DNA of 64,000 nucleotides, from the NCBI GenBank assembly GCA_009829735.1, contig CM020620.1, positions 23,410,020 through 23,474,019 of the forward strand, given 5' to 3'. Shown here one piece after another: positions 42,285-52,394 of the stretch. Numbering within the stretch: position 1 is the first letter of the stretch; every line of letters begins with the position of its first letter. Made by a program: the position numbers and the translations under genes. The DNA comes from Pyropia yezoensis (lineage: Eukaryota > Rhodophyta > Bangiophyceae > Bangiales > Bangiaceae). The notes below the pieces were generated by a model that was not told where the DNA came from, did not search any database, and worked only from the letters and a program-made list of their open reading frames with translations.

Positions 42285-44291
42285 ATGGAAGACGTCACCC
42301 CCCCCTCCCCCGCGGCCTGGGCGACGGACCCCCTCGGCACCATCCACGCCCGCATCCGCACGGCCGTCCAGGCTGCCACGGGCGGCGCGTCTCGCCCCAT
42401 CCTCGACCTGGACGCCCTCACCAAGGACCTGCCCCCCACCGCCAGCCTGCCGCTCCTGACGCCCACCACCCCCGCGGGGACCCTCGCCCGCCTCACGGGG
42501 ATGGTCCAGGACGTGGCCGACCCGGACTTGTGGTACACCCGTTACGGCCCGGCGCCCGGGCGCACCACGTGGGGGGTCGAGGAGGTGGACGCCGACACCA
42601 ACGCGCTGTTGCAAGCCGAGTCGGAGTCTGGGGGGGGGGGGTTGGCCCAGCGGGTGGGCGCCCGGCTGGTCACCCCGCCGGGGTTGACTCCGTGGGCACG
42701 CCACGCGGGGGGGGGGGGGGTACTGATGAGCGCGGCGGCCCCCGCCGCGGCGCCGCCGGACGGCGCTCCCGAAGGGGGCGAAGCCCGCGGCGGCAAGCGC
42801 AAGCTGGACGATGCCGCCGCCGCTGACGCGATGGACGCCGAGGCGCCGCCGGCCGCCGCTGTGGGCGGCCCTGAGAAGCGCCCCCGGGACGGCGCGGGCG
42901 CCGGTCAGACTGCCGGCAGCAGCGGCGGCACCGCCGCCACCGCGGCGGCGGACGCCCTGCTCTTCCCTGGAGAGGAGCTTGACGACGAGGAGGCGGCGGC
43001 GACGCTCGGCCTCAACCTGCCCGTCGCGGCAGACGCGGCGACCGGCGGCACGTCTGTCCTTGTCAAGGTGTATGGCGCGGATGAGCCGCCCGCCTCACTG
43101 CAACTGCACAAGCTCGTGACCGTAGTTGGGGTGGTGGTGGCGGGTGCTGCCGGAGGGCCCCCCGTCGTGCACGCCCTCCGTGTGGACGGGGCGGATGTGA
43201 GCGACATCCACCCTGCGCTGCCGCCGGCGGTCTCGGCGGCCGACGCCGTCACGACCACCGCCGCCGCCACCGCGGGCCGCGGCGAGGTGGTGGCGCACCT
43301 GGCCGTCGCGCTGGGCGGCGACACGCTCGCGGCCACCTACCTAGCCGCGTGCCTCGCCTCCCGCGTGTGCGTGCGCACGGAAACGGCTGTGCTGGGCAAG
43401 CTGTCGGTGAACCTGGTGCTCCCGCGGGCCGGGGGAGGGGGCGCTGGCACGGACGTCTCGTACATCGGGATTGCCGGTGCGGTCGCGGCGGTGGTGCCGC
43501 GGATGGTGCGGCTCGTCGCGGACATTCCTCACCTCAACGCCGCGCCCTGGTACGCGGTCAAGGACGACAGTGTCAACCGTCTGCGGGCGGGTCCGCTGCA
43601 GGCCGCCCCGGGGGGCGTCCTTGCCGTTGACGCCACGGGGCTGTCGGCGGGGACGCTCAACGCGACGGGTGTCTGCAACGTCAAGGCGCTGTCGCAAGTC
43701 GCCGTCAGCGCCGTCGCGCCCGTAAAATTCTTCGGCTTGGACTCCCAGATCCCAGCCGACGCGCCTCTGCTGGTGGTGTCTCGGGGGGGGAAGGCAATCA
43801 TTCCCACCGACGCTGTTGTGCACGTGCGGCCGACGCGCGGGGGGGATGGGGCGGCGGCGGTGCCACCGCCTGTCGACCTCGCCGCCGCCCGCCGTGCCCT
43901 CGCTCTGGCGACTGTGGCTAGTGGGGACTTGGTGATTTCGGAGAACATGAGGGACGAGGTCTCCCGCACGTTTGTCGAGGCCCGCGCAGCCGCGGCGGCG
44001 GCGGCGCGGTCACGCGCGTCTGGTGGCAGCAGCGGCGGCGGCGGTGGCGCCGCCGCCGCGGCTGCCGCCGCGCCTGTGGACGCGGATACTCTCGGCCGGT
44101 GGCTGGGCTTGGCTCGGAGCCTGGCGCGCTTCCGCGGCGAGAGCACCCTGACCACGGAGCTGTGGGGGGAGGCGGTGCGGTTCGACCGGGAGTGTCTCCG
44201 GCGGTCCATGCCGGAGACTTTAAGGGGAAGGGGGACCCCCGCGCACGCTGTGTCACAGCCGTTGCGACAGGCGCGGGCGGGTTCCGGATGA
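42285..44291 (+). CDS. MCMBP: Mini-chromosome maintenance complex-binding protein
   Basis: Single exon, 668 aa, start ATG 42285 after a C-rich leader. MCMBP (plant ETG1, S. pombe Mcb1) binds MCM3-7, helps unload MCM from chromatin and supports sister-chromatid cohesion; nuclear. Matches along the length: DPLGTIHARI near the N terminus (family HPLGIV), GMVQDVADPDLW (family MIQDMFDPEFY), SVLVKVYGADE then LHKLVTVVGVV (family LVKVYEDWD ... LELYGILSV), VALGGDTLAATYL (family LLGDSLAAEYL), LGKLSVNLVLP, KDDSVNRLRAGPLQ, GVCNVKALSQV, FFGLDSQIPADAP and GLARSLARFRGESTLTTELWGEA. The insert at about 145-230 is Ala/Gly-rich and contains a basic KRKLDD, a possible nuclear signal. The length is close to the human protein. 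Only the Ala/Gly loops are expanded. Confidence 0.9.
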   Translation: MEDVTPPSPAAWATDPLGTIHARIRTAVQAATGGASRPILDLDALTKDLPPTASLPLLTPTTPAGTLARLTGMVQDVADPDLWYTRYGPAPGRTTWGVEEVDADTNALLQAESESGGGGLAQRVGARLVTPPGLTPWARHAGGGGVLMSAAAPAAAPPDGAPEGGEARGGKRKLDDAAAADAMDAEAPPAAAVGGPEKRPRDGAGAGQTAGSSGGTAATAAADALLFPGEELDDEEAAATLGLNLPVAADAATGGTSVLVKVYGADEPPASLQLHKLVTVVGVVVAGAAGGPPVVHALRVDGADVSDIHPALPPAVSAADAVTTTAAATAGRGEVVAHLAVALGGDTLAATYLAACLASRVCVRTETAVLGKLSVNLVLPRAGGGGAGTDVSYIGIAGAVAAVVPRMVRLVADIPHLNAAPWYAVKDDSVNRLRAGPLQAAPGGVLAVDATGLSAGTLNATGVCNVKALSQVAVSAVAPVKFFGLDSQIPADAPLLVVSRGGKAIIPTDAVVHVRPTRGGDGAAAVPPPVDLAAARRALALATVASGDLVISENMRDEVSRTFVEARAAAAAAARSRASGGSSGGGGGAAAAAAAAPVDADTLGRWLGLARSLARFRGESTLTTELWGEAVRFDRECLRRSMPETLRGRGTPAHAVSQPLRQARAGSG

Positions 44292-44601
44292 GGCCCCACA
44301 CTCCGGGGTATGGGGGTGGGGTGCCGACGACGGTGTGATACGTCTTGGGTTGCGATGAACACTGCATTGGTTTTACGCGTCAGCTCGGACGTCTGTGGAC
44401 GGTTACCGGGTATACTGGCAGGGTCTGCATACAGACACAAAACGCGGGTGTGTTTACATATGTTGTATCTGCACGACCGACACCGACGGGCCTGAAGAGC
44501 GAGGGACTTCTGATCATGCTTCTTGTTGGCAGGCTGCATGGAAGGAACAGGGATCGTTAGAAAGCTTGGGTACTCTCACACTTGTACCAAAATGATAGCT
44601 C

Positions 44602-44700
44602 TGCGCTTGCCGGGAGTTGCGTGTGCGGAATCGAACCCGGAGCCCTAGCGAGTTGCTGTAACATGGAAAGCTAGAATGTTGACCATTACACTACAAGCGC
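44602..44700 (-). tRNA. tRNA-Gly(UCC) with anticodon-loop intron and a T-stem insertion
   Basis: Reading down from 44700: acceptor GCGCTTG (44700-44694) pairs fully with CAAGCGC (44609-44603), discriminator A at 44602. D arm GTGT/ACAT; anticodon stem CTAGC/GCTAG; loop TTTCCA with anticodon TCC. A 13-nt intron follows base 37. T arm CCGGG, loop TTCGATT, then CC, a 14-nt insertion GCACACGCAACTCC (about 44628-44615) and CGG. Removing the insertion gives a perfect 5-bp T stem. A box TAGTGTAATGG and B box GGTTCGATTCC are intact, and TTTT lies ~16 bases downstream as a pol III stop. Both inserts contain GCAACTC. The B box ends exactly where the insertion begins, so transcription should not be harmed. 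Confidence 0.85.
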
Positions 44701-45026
44701 TGCTTCGTGACGGCGAGCAAACTCAGCATCATTTTGAAAAAGATTACAATTACCCAATAGCGTTTTGAGGTTGGCTCATTCTGCGACCCACCGCTCGCTG
44801 GCATACGTCTCGTCACGTCCCCATCCCCACCCCCTTGTCTTCACTCGCGCTTCCCTCCCTATCTACATGAACCCCATCTCGGGACAGCGCAACGATCCTG
44901 ATCGCTCTGTCTCACCCCCCTGTGTGCAGCGTCTGGTCGAACCTGTCGGGTTTGGAACACGCAAGCTTGCTTGTTCCGTCTGCGACTCTCCTGTACCCTT
45001 GGGTTCTTCCCCCCCTGGCGTTTGCC
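44701..45026. other. Short spacer between tRNA-Gly and CSN7
   Basis: Upstream DNA of two divergent genes. C/T-rich before the CSN7 start. No separate element recognised. Confidence 0.4.
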
Positions 45027-45860
45027 ATGTCTGAACCAGACCTTGTCGCCGGCTATTGTAACGCCGCTGCTACAGCCACTCCTTCTACCGTTGCGGCCAT
45101 TATTGCAGATGCGACCGCCCATCCACACTTGTACACCTACGCGGCCCTGCTCGCGCTGCCGTCCGTCCAGGCGCTCAGCACTACTGTGCATGCATCGTCG
45201 CTGGCGCTACTTCGCGTCTTTGCGTTTGGTACCTACGCCGACATCCTAGGCCGTACCGGTGGTGGCGATGGTATTGGTGACGGTGACGGCGACGGCAGTG
45301 GCCCCCGCCCAGCCCTTCCCCTGCTCAGCCCTGCCCAGACGCTCAAGCTCCGTCGCCTGACCCTGATGAGCTTGGCGCGCGGGGTGTCGCGCCTCCCCTA
45401 CGCCACCATCGCGTCGGCCCTAGACCTCCCATCCACTCGGGCGGTGGAGGACGTTGTCATTGGCGCCATCTATGAGGGCCTCCTCTCAGGGGGGCGGCTG
45501 GATCCACGGGCGGGTGTCGTCAAGGTCACGGGCTGTCGTGGGCGGGACCTTACACCCGTCGACGTCGCTGCTCTTGGCCGCGGAGTGGCGGCCTGGCGTA
45601 AGCGCGCTGGGGGGGTGTTGGGCGTGCTCGGAGGGGAGGTGGACCACGCTCGTGAGGTGGGGCTGGCTGTGGCGGCTAAGCGACGCGAGGCAGCCGACGC
45701 GGCAGCTGCGGTGGCAGCGGCGGCAGCAGCGGTTGGCGCCAGCGGGGGGGGCAGAGACGCCCGTCCGACTGGCCGGGACGCCCGTCGGGCGCGGCCATCT
45801 CGTCGTCCAATGGACGACCATGACGGAGATGCGACCCGGATGTTTGTGGATGTGCCCTGA
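45027..45860 (+). CDS. CSN7: COP9 signalosome complex subunit 7
   Basis: Single exon, 277 aa, ATG 45027. The COP9 signalosome removes NEDD8 from cullins; subunit 7 is one of its PCI-domain scaffolds, nuclear and cytosolic. The PCI part fits at residues ~35-190: YAALLALPSVQAL, LLRVFAFGTYADIL, LSPAQTLKLRRLTLMSLA, LPYATIASALDLPSTRAVEDVVIGAIYEGLLSGGRLD, VKVTGCRGRDL, as in the animal subunit's FAYGTY, LKHLTIVSLA, LEDLIIEAVY and GKLDQ. An Ala-rich coiled-coil-like helix and a short basic, then acidic, tail follow. A Gly/Asp repeat (~78-90) is an insert relative to the family. CSN7 is missing from many fungi with a reduced complex, so a larger signalosome is implied. Confidence 0.88.
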   Translation: MSEPDLVAGYCNAAATATPSTVAAIIADATAHPHLYTYAALLALPSVQALSTTVHASSLALLRVFAFGTYADILGRTGGGDGIGDGDGDGSGPRPALPLLSPAQTLKLRRLTLMSLARGVSRLPYATIASALDLPSTRAVEDVVIGAIYEGLLSGGRLDPRAGVVKVTGCRGRDLTPVDVAALGRGVAAWRKRAGGVLGVLGGEVDHAREVGLAVAAKRREAADAAAAVAAAAAAVGASGGGRDARPTGRDARRARPSRRPMDDHDGDATRMFVDVP

Positions 45861-46366
45861 GTGTGGAGTTGGAGGCGCTGTGGGGGGGGGATGACCAGGA
45901 TGGTGAGCTTCCGCAGCAACGCAGCATTGCAGTGGGAGTGGAGGCTGCGGTGATGTTGTCACGTCGGTTGGCCTCGTTGTGCGATGGACATCCTCGGTTC
46001 TTGGGCGCGCGGCCCGGCTTGTAGGCACCAAGCTCCGCGTCCTGTCATGTCCATGAGCTGAGCTATCATCCACTGCGCGTGGTCAACCGGCTGGCTGTTT
46101 TCACCACCGAAGTGCCTTCCCGTCGTTGTCACAGCCTGAGCATAGCACCTGAACTGAGCACGCATGCTGCGCACCACGAGAGCACGGCAGAACCAGCTCA
46201 GTGGAAGTCTTCCTCCCACAGTACCTGGCGAAAATGGTCAAACACAAACACAACAAGAAAAGAGGGCAGCACAATACAGGATGCTCACTCTCCCTAGACA
46301 CCCCCGCACCCTCGTTTCATCATTCACCCCCAGCATCCCCCAGACTACACCCAACTCCCGTTCCCA
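45861..46366. other. Convergent 3' region, CSN7 and ELO
   Basis: Of ordinary composition, no gene seen; should carry both transcription ends. Confidence 0.5.
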
Positions 46367-47215
46367 TCAAGCCTGCTTTTTCGTGACGCCCCGGCCGCCC
46401 TTGCCCTTGCCCTTGCTCTTGCCCTTATTCTTCACCAGGAAGTTGAGGAAGAGCGCGATAAGCGTCAGCATGTACCACAGCAGCCCCCGGCTGAGGACGT
46501 CCGGAAAGTCGCACACCGCCTCAGTCTTGACGTACCCCACGTAGATGCTCTGCCCAGCAAATGACACGAACTGCAGGATCTGGCAATAGGTGATGTAGTA
46601 CTTCCACCAGGGGGTGATCTCAAAGCTGGCTAGCAGGTAGTACGAGTACATGAGTACGTGGATGAACGAGTTGCCCGCAAGGGAGAAGTAGGCGTCTGAG
46701 CCGGGGGCAATCCACAAAATGGCAAACCAGTAGGAGAGGATGCTCACGTGATGGTAGACGTGGAGAAAGCTCAGCTGGCGCCAGCGGCCCTCAAAAACCA
46801 TAAAGACCGAGTCCAAAAACTCAATGACCTTTGAGTAGGTAAAAATCCAGGTGAGGGTAGCCATCCGCCGCCCCGCCTCTCCGGACGCCAACGGTACACA
46901 CCAGACCGTGTCGTTGGATTGGCGAGCAAGGAGGATGGACATGACGCACATGTAGCCAGAGAGGGCCACCATAAATACGTTGTACAGACGCATGATGGGC
47001 TTGAGCTTGATGGAAAAGCCGGCGGCTTTGAACAGCGGGGGCACCAGGAGCACAAAGGCAAGGTACCCCAGGCCACAGGTGGCGGCAAAACTCGGGCGCA
47101 TCAGGGGAAAGTCAGCCGACAGGGGGTTGACGGGGCCCGCAAAGGACGCCCAGGCGTCGTCCACCTTGGACGCCGCCTCCAAGGCATGGCGCTGGGCCAA
47201 TTGAACATACTCCAT
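46367..47215 (-). CDS. ELO-family very-long-chain fatty acid elongase (3-ketoacyl-CoA synthase)
   Basis: Single exon, 282 aa, ATG 47213-47215 (MEYVQLAQRH); the longer open frame upstream is Pro/Ser-rich leader. The enzyme condenses acyl-CoA with malonyl-CoA in the ER membrane, the first step of elongation. Seven hydrophobic segments are visible. Diagnostic motifs are KVIEFLDSVFMV, the histidine box HVYHH, the helix after it with SFIHVLMYSYYLLAS, and WWKYYITYCQILQF (family T-x-x-Q-x-x-Q-F). The Tyr-His-His order and length match the animal/fungal/protist ELO class. The C terminus is Lys-rich and ends KKQA, a KKxx ER-retrieval signal. Substrate length cannot be told by eye. It is divergent from the metallothionein-like gene, sharing ~1.6 kb of upstream DNA. 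Confidence 0.93.
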   Translation of the reverse strand: MEYVQLAQRHALEAASKVDDAWASFAGPVNPLSADFPLMRPSFAATCGLGYLAFVLLVPPLFKAAGFSIKLKPIMRLYNVFMVALSGYMCVMSILLARQSNDTVWCVPLASGEAGRRMATLTWIFTYSKVIEFLDSVFMVFEGRWRQLSFLHVYHHVSILSYWFAILWIAPGSDAYFSLAGNSFIHVLMYSYYLLASFEITPWWKYYITYCQILQFVSFAGQSIYVGYVKTEAVCDFPDVLSRGLLWYMLTLIALFLNFLVKNKGKSKGKGKGGRGVTKKQA

Positions 47216-48629
47216 GATGACGGGGGCGCGGTGCGCGGCAGCAGGGTTGGGAGGACCTCGCAACCGGAACAGTGGGAAAGGAAAGCGGGGGGAAATACAC
47301 CTTGGCTCAACCGCAACCGACGACGGGGTCGCGGCCGCCAAAGAGAAGACGCCGACGGGTGACGAGGTGGCGGGTGGGCGCGCGATGCACTTGGCGGTCA
47401 CAGCCAAGTTGCTGCCGCTGCCTCAGGGGCTGCCCGCGCAGTGGCGCCATGGCCGAGGAGCGCCGGGACGACGGCGGCGTCACAGATCCGACCAATCAGA
47501 GGGAAATGGCAGCGTCACGTGCGGTCCCTGGCGTTCCCCGTGGCAATACTCAAGCTGAGCATTGACAGCTAGTAAATGTGCATCTTTCCAGGAAAGTGGA
47601 CGGACTGTTACTTTGACGTTCGACGTATTTCCACTTTTGTGAACAATATGTGTGTACTTGGAGCGGGCCAACGAGACGAGTGGGCCGTTCTCGAGATGAC
47701 GGCCTTCTTCTTTTTTTTGGTGTTGTCGTCCCTGCCAGGACAGGAGGGACTGCCCTCCCCGCCAGGCAGACGAGGTCGCGATTGGTCTGTCGTCGACTTC
47801 CGGCTCCTTCTGTCCCACGACATTTGCCCCACGACGGCTGCCGTTTGCGGCCACCGCAGCTGCCTCCAGGATATCTGCATGGCGCAAGCGTCTGCGCAGC
47901 AGGGTACATAACGGATAGGCACACATGCATACGGCTACAGCCTGCATTCCTCGTACGGAAAAGTAGCGGCTGATTGGCGCAGCCATCCAGGGCTCTGGCC
48001 CCGCAGATGGAATCCACCAACAAACACCATCGGGCGGGGCCCGGTTGCCCCATCCGATCCTACACTTTCGCAACGGGCGTCCGCGAGTACATGTATGAGC
48101 AGGTTGTTGTGGAACCAGCTTGCGTCCAGCGGGCAATACGACGTCGTAGAATAAACATGCGACGAGCACCGGTCGACTTCACCAATGGTCAGGCGGCAAC
48201 GCGGGCGCCGCGCAGCCACTCCGGTGAACTGTTTGCACAGAGCTGCCCATGCGAGCTCCACTGCGGGGCCACCGGTTGCATCCGCCGCCCAGGCTATACC
48301 TGTATCGATGTCGCTGTGTGCCCTGCTACACCGCTGTGCATGTCCCCGCTGGGGGTGCTGTCCACGCTCATCGACGGGTGGCCTCGAGCGACACCTGTTC
48401 GTCCAGTCGTCCACATAGCGGTGTAGCAGGGGCTCGCACGCCCTTTGTGGGCTGCGTCCTCCCACGCACTCACGGTGCGCGTAGGAGCGCGGGAGGGCCC
48501 GGGCTCGGTGCCACTCCCCTGCCACAGCGCCCCACGTGCGTGCCCTGGGGACTTTGCCTTGTGCGCCCACCTGTGGACCAACTCCCTACTCGGTGGCCTC
48601 GAGCACAGGAGCTTCGATAAGCACTGGGC
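47216..48629. other. Divergent upstream region, ELO and metallothionein-like gene
   Basis: Less GC-rich than most of the window. No supported ORF. It contains the 15-bp inverted repeat at 48321-48431 and two copies of GGTGGCCTCGAGC (about 48377 and 48592) that could bind regulators. Confidence 0.5.
48321..48431. repeat. Perfect 15-bp inverted repeat, 81-bp spacer
   Basis: CCCTGCTACACCGCT at 48321-48335 and its exact complement at 48417-48431, 200-300 bases upstream of the TATA box of the small Cys-rich gene. It may be a paired binding site. Confidence 0.75.
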
Positions 48630-48637
48630 TATAAAAG
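48630..48637 (+). promoter_or_regulatory. TATA box of the metallothionein-like gene
   Basis: A canonical TATAAAAG, rare in this GC-rich window, 171 bases before the ATG at 48801. A strong, inducible type of core promoter would suit a metal or stress gene. Confidence 0.6.
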
Positions 48638-48800
48638 GACAACCTCAGAGCTGGTCTGTGCCTCGGTAGGTGGCATTCGCAGCATCCGACCTCCTACCTT
48701 TCCAACACTCAGCACCTCCCGCTCTTTCCCACAAGCCCACCTTCCGAGCCTATCTTCGCTCTTCTCACCCCGGTGACGCCCGCCCCACCCTCCCTTCAAG

Positions 48801-49121
48801 ATGAAGACCATTTTCAACGGCGACTGCCCGTGCGGGGAGAAGGACGAGTCCGAGTGCAGCGGGTGTGAAAAGGTTCGTTCGACGTGTGCACGGTGGCCGA
48901 GAGAGTTGGAGAGGGATGGTGGCGATGTCTCCACCGCGGTCGCGGCTGTGGCCACGAGCAGTGCGCGTAGAGGAGTACGGGCTAAGAAACCACCTACCTG
49001 GCACGGACACTGACAAGCTGGGGGGTCTCCGTGCCGCTGTGTCTTTACACTTCCTCGTGGACGGATGGCGAATGGGCTTGCCTGTTTCCGACTTGGGTTG
49101 CCACACCTGCAGTCCAAGTAA
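48801..49121 (+). CDS. Very small Cys-rich, metallothionein-like peptide (26 aa)
   Basis: Exon 1 48801-48872 encodes 24 residues with NGDCPCGEKDESECSGCEK. A donor AAG|GTTCGT follows. An acceptor CCTGCAG ends at 49112, and exon 2 would add only Ser-Lys and a TAA (49113-49121). A CTGAC branch-like site lies at about 49009. The result resembles the ~26-residue copper metallothioneins of filamentous fungi, which also start near GDC, end SK and are split by an intron, but this one has just four Cys (CxC ... C ... C). It would bind Cu(I) or Zn in the cytosol. Without splicing the frame runs to 49013 (70 codons) with a basic, unremarkable tail. The TATA box and leader support transcription. Confidence 0.4.
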
Positions 49122-50334
49122 GAGTGTACCTACCGCGCCGCCTGGCGGTTGTTGGACTGCTTCCTCTTCCATGGAGGCCGGCAGCCTGGCGGTGGTGTGA
49201 GGGGGGCGGCGAGGAGGCCGCACGGCGGTGGGCGCCGCTCCCTCAGGGTCCCCGTGCGCGGGTGCCAACGGATTGCGCGCTCTCCCTTGCTTGCCAATCG
49301 TACTGTTCTGCGCGCGACTGCGTCACCTCCACTGGCCGACTTGTGCTCCCTGGAGGGGCCCAGACGCTCGTTGTGTTTTATGGGGATAGTGTGGATGATC
49401 ATGGGGGGGGCGGCAGCTCCTGAGGGATAATCTTTGCAAGCCTTCTTGCGCTCTTGACGGAACTCTTTCCTTAAAGCGCCCTCCTCATGTTTCTCCCTCA
49501 CTTGACGTCCAAGCATCCCTCTCAAGGTGGCCCTGACGGCGGAGGACCCCAGCGTGGAGAGGTGGGAGCTCCCTGTCTGTGGATGGAGAGGTGAGGCGGT
49601 GCGGCTAGAAAATGAGGTAGCCTCGCCAACCGCACCCCGGCCGTGTCGCTGCTCTGAGAGGACACTGCAAACGCACGGTGACGCCGCTCGCCATATGCTC
49701 TTGTCTCCCTGCCAAGCGCGCGTAAACAAAGAGATTGTGTCCCGCCCGCGCGCTCTTTGTCCCACCGTTGCCGCGAGCGCTGCTATCTGCGCCAACGACG
49801 TTTACATGGGGACACCATTCACACATCCAGCCCCGCCCGCAGCCACACCCATCCCACTGCAGCCTCCGCACGCACATCTGCCGCGCTTGCGCAGGTTATG
49901 GCCACGCCGTTTGCCCCAGCGAGCGGCACCAGCACCTGCGCACACGTGCGAGGCGGGGCAGCACCGGGGCAGCGACGGACCTGGTAAGCACTGGGGCCGC
50001 GTCGGACCGGAGAGCTGCGCTCAGGGGCAGGGGCGGGCAAAGCGGGCGACGGCGAGCGCGGTGGGGGCACGTGCGTACGATGACCGTACACTGTGCCTCA
50101 CATTTTGGCATGAAGATGACACAAAGTCAAGATTTTTCCCACCGAACTCTTGGCAGACACGCGAACACAAGTCTTGCCGGTGCCTGCCGACAAATGCGGA
50201 CCGTGCCTACCGACCCCACGCCGCTTCCAACACCGAGCGTCGCATCCAACCACGCATCCGCCCCGTCTTCCCCACTTCCTTCCCGTTCTTCTGGCTCGGC
50301 CTCTACCCCCCTCCCCGCGCCTCGGCCGACCACC
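49122..50334. other. Intergenic upstream of the sterol oxidase
   Basis: Of mixed composition, with some long but protein-unlike ORFs. No gene supported. Pyrimidine-rich before 50335. Confidence 0.5.
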
Positions 50335-51821
50335 ATGATAACCGAACTGGCGGCGGTCGCCCTCGCCGCCGCATCGCCATGGGCGCGTGACTGGTGGTAC
50401 GCCCCTCCCCCTCCCCAGAGGGTCTGACTGCCTGGCCTCGCATGCGGGGGCCTTGGCTGGTCCATGGGGCTATACCCCTGCCGTCCCGGCCTCTCTGCAC
50501 GCCGCTGTCTCACTGGTGTACGTGGGTGTGTCCGTGCCCCAGTGCGCGGGAACGCGACCGGGCCACCCAGCTCACCGCCACGGTTTTGTTGTTATTGGTT
50601 TCCTCTATCTCCTCGCCCTGATGTGCTTCCCTTCCTTCCTCTGCCGATATGCTCCCCCCCATCCTCTCCCTCCCTGCTCCCTTGCGGCTCTTCTTCGCGC
50701 CGTCTCCCCCGCGCGCCCTGGGCTGCCACAGGGTAGGCCTCTGTGAGCGGTATACCGAGCCCCAGATGGTCATTGGCGGGACGTTTGTCTCGCTCGTCGT
50801 CGGCTACGCCCTCGGCTGCATGCCCTACGTGCTGCTCGACTGGCTACGATGGCCACCCGCCGCGGCGTACAAGCTGCAGCCGAGCCGCTATGTTTCCCGT
50901 CGGGTATGTTGGGCGGTCGTTCCGCGACCGCCTCTGCTGGCGGGTGGCGAGCGGCGGGGCGTGGCGTCGCTTCGTCCCGGGGGTGGGGTGTGGTGGTGTG
51001 CGCTGTCCCGCTAGGCACACGCTGGGGTTTGGTTCTGACGGTCATCTCGGCAGCTGCTTGCTGCTTGTGCCGCGTGCTGTTGTGGCGTGGCCCCGACGCC
51101 TCCCCATCCCCCCATTCCCCCCACCCCCACCCACTCCCCCCCCCCCTCTCCACCGCGTGTGCCGGTCGCCCCCGCCGGGCCGTCTCTTCCGCCCCCCCAT
51201 TCGCAGGTAGCACTACACACATCGGCGTACGTGCTGTTCCTTTTTGTGTGCGTGATGCTGCCGCTTATCGTGGTGGGGTCAGGCGCCCTCTCGCTGCTGG
51301 GCGTCACGCTCGACCCCGACCGCCTGCCGTCTGCTGGCACGATTGCGGTGCAGACGGCCTACTTTTTCCTCGTCGAAGACTTTGGCAACTACTGGCTACA
51401 CCGGGCGCTCCACACCCCCTGGCTGTACCAGGCCGTCCACCGGGTGCACCACGAGCACGACGCGCCGTTTGCGCTGGCCGCCACCTACGCGCACCCCGTG
51501 GAGGTGGTGGTGCTGGGCCTCCCCACCTTTGCGGGCCCCCTCGCGGTGGGCCCCCACCTGCTGACGCTGTGGGTGTGGGTGCTGCTGCGCAACTATGAGG
51601 CGATTGACATCCACTCGGGGTATGAGCTGCCCGCCGCCGCCAACCGGGTTGCGGGCTGGATCGCGGGCGCCGCCCACCACGACTACCACCACGCGCACTA
51701 CTCGGGCAACTTTGCGTCGGTGTTTACGTGGTGTGACCGCCTGTACGGGACGAGCATTGGGTTTGAGGCGCTGCAAGCGCGCAAGGCGGCGGCGGCGGCC
51801 AAGCAGGGGAAGCTCGCCTGA
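50335..51821 (+). CDS. ERG25: C-4 methylsterol oxidase (fatty acid hydroxylase superfamily)
   Basis: Three exons: 50335-50396, 50732-50903 and 51207-51821; 282 aa. Donors GTACGC and GTATGT, acceptors CCACAG and TCGCAG; phases agree, giving WARDWW-VGLCERY and YVSRR-VALHTS. The enzyme is a di-iron, membrane-bound oxidase of the ER that takes part in removing the C-4 methyl groups of sterol precursors, using cytochrome b5 and NAD(P)H. All three histidine clusters are present: HRALH, HRVHHEH and HDYHHAH. Flanking signatures APFALAATYAHPVE, NYEAIDIHSGYELP and GNFASVFTWCDRLYGT match ERG25/SMO rather than sphingolipid or C-5 desaturases. Four hydrophobic segments are visible. Exon 1 codes for only 20 residues. 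Confidence 0.9.
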
Positions 51822-52394
51822 GTGGCAGAGCGGAGTGCGAGCGCATTCGCGTGCCGTAGGGTGTGAGTAGGGGTGGTGGTGGGGGGGGGGGATGGCGGCG
51901 TGACGAGATGGCCGTGCCACATGGTCTGGCCCCCTGTCGTGCCCCCGTGGCAGTAGGCGGGCGGTGGCTTCGAGCCTTGTCGCCTGTGAGGTCACGTTTT
52001 CGGGTCGCACGCGGAAAACGGGGACAGCGGGCCACCCATCCGCTGGCATCCATGCAGGTACTGTACATGTACATCACTTGTTTTCGATGGAGCAGTCTAC
52101 TCTCTCGCCCGCCAACCCTGGTGAGACCGAGACCCAGCAGCCTGGTATGCCTCCTCTGCCCCTCCTGGCCCTGCCCTCGGGGTCGTAAATGGCAAACAGC
52201 CTTTATCACAGGCTTCTCGGCTCAGCTCGATCTCCGCCCAAGACCAGCCGAGCCACCTCACTCAGCTCCTGGCTCTACCGTTACAAAAGTTGCCACCGCC
52301 GTGTGAGGCGCTCCCCGAGAAGGCACCAACACTGGGAGAGTTCTCGTGGTCCCTGCGCTCCCCCCCCCCCCCCCCCCCCCCCTCCCCCTCCTGC
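51822..52394. other. Convergent 3' region, sterol oxidase and MAP kinase
   Basis: No gene. A C17-23 run at about 52361-52382 just past the kinase stop. Confidence 0.5.
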
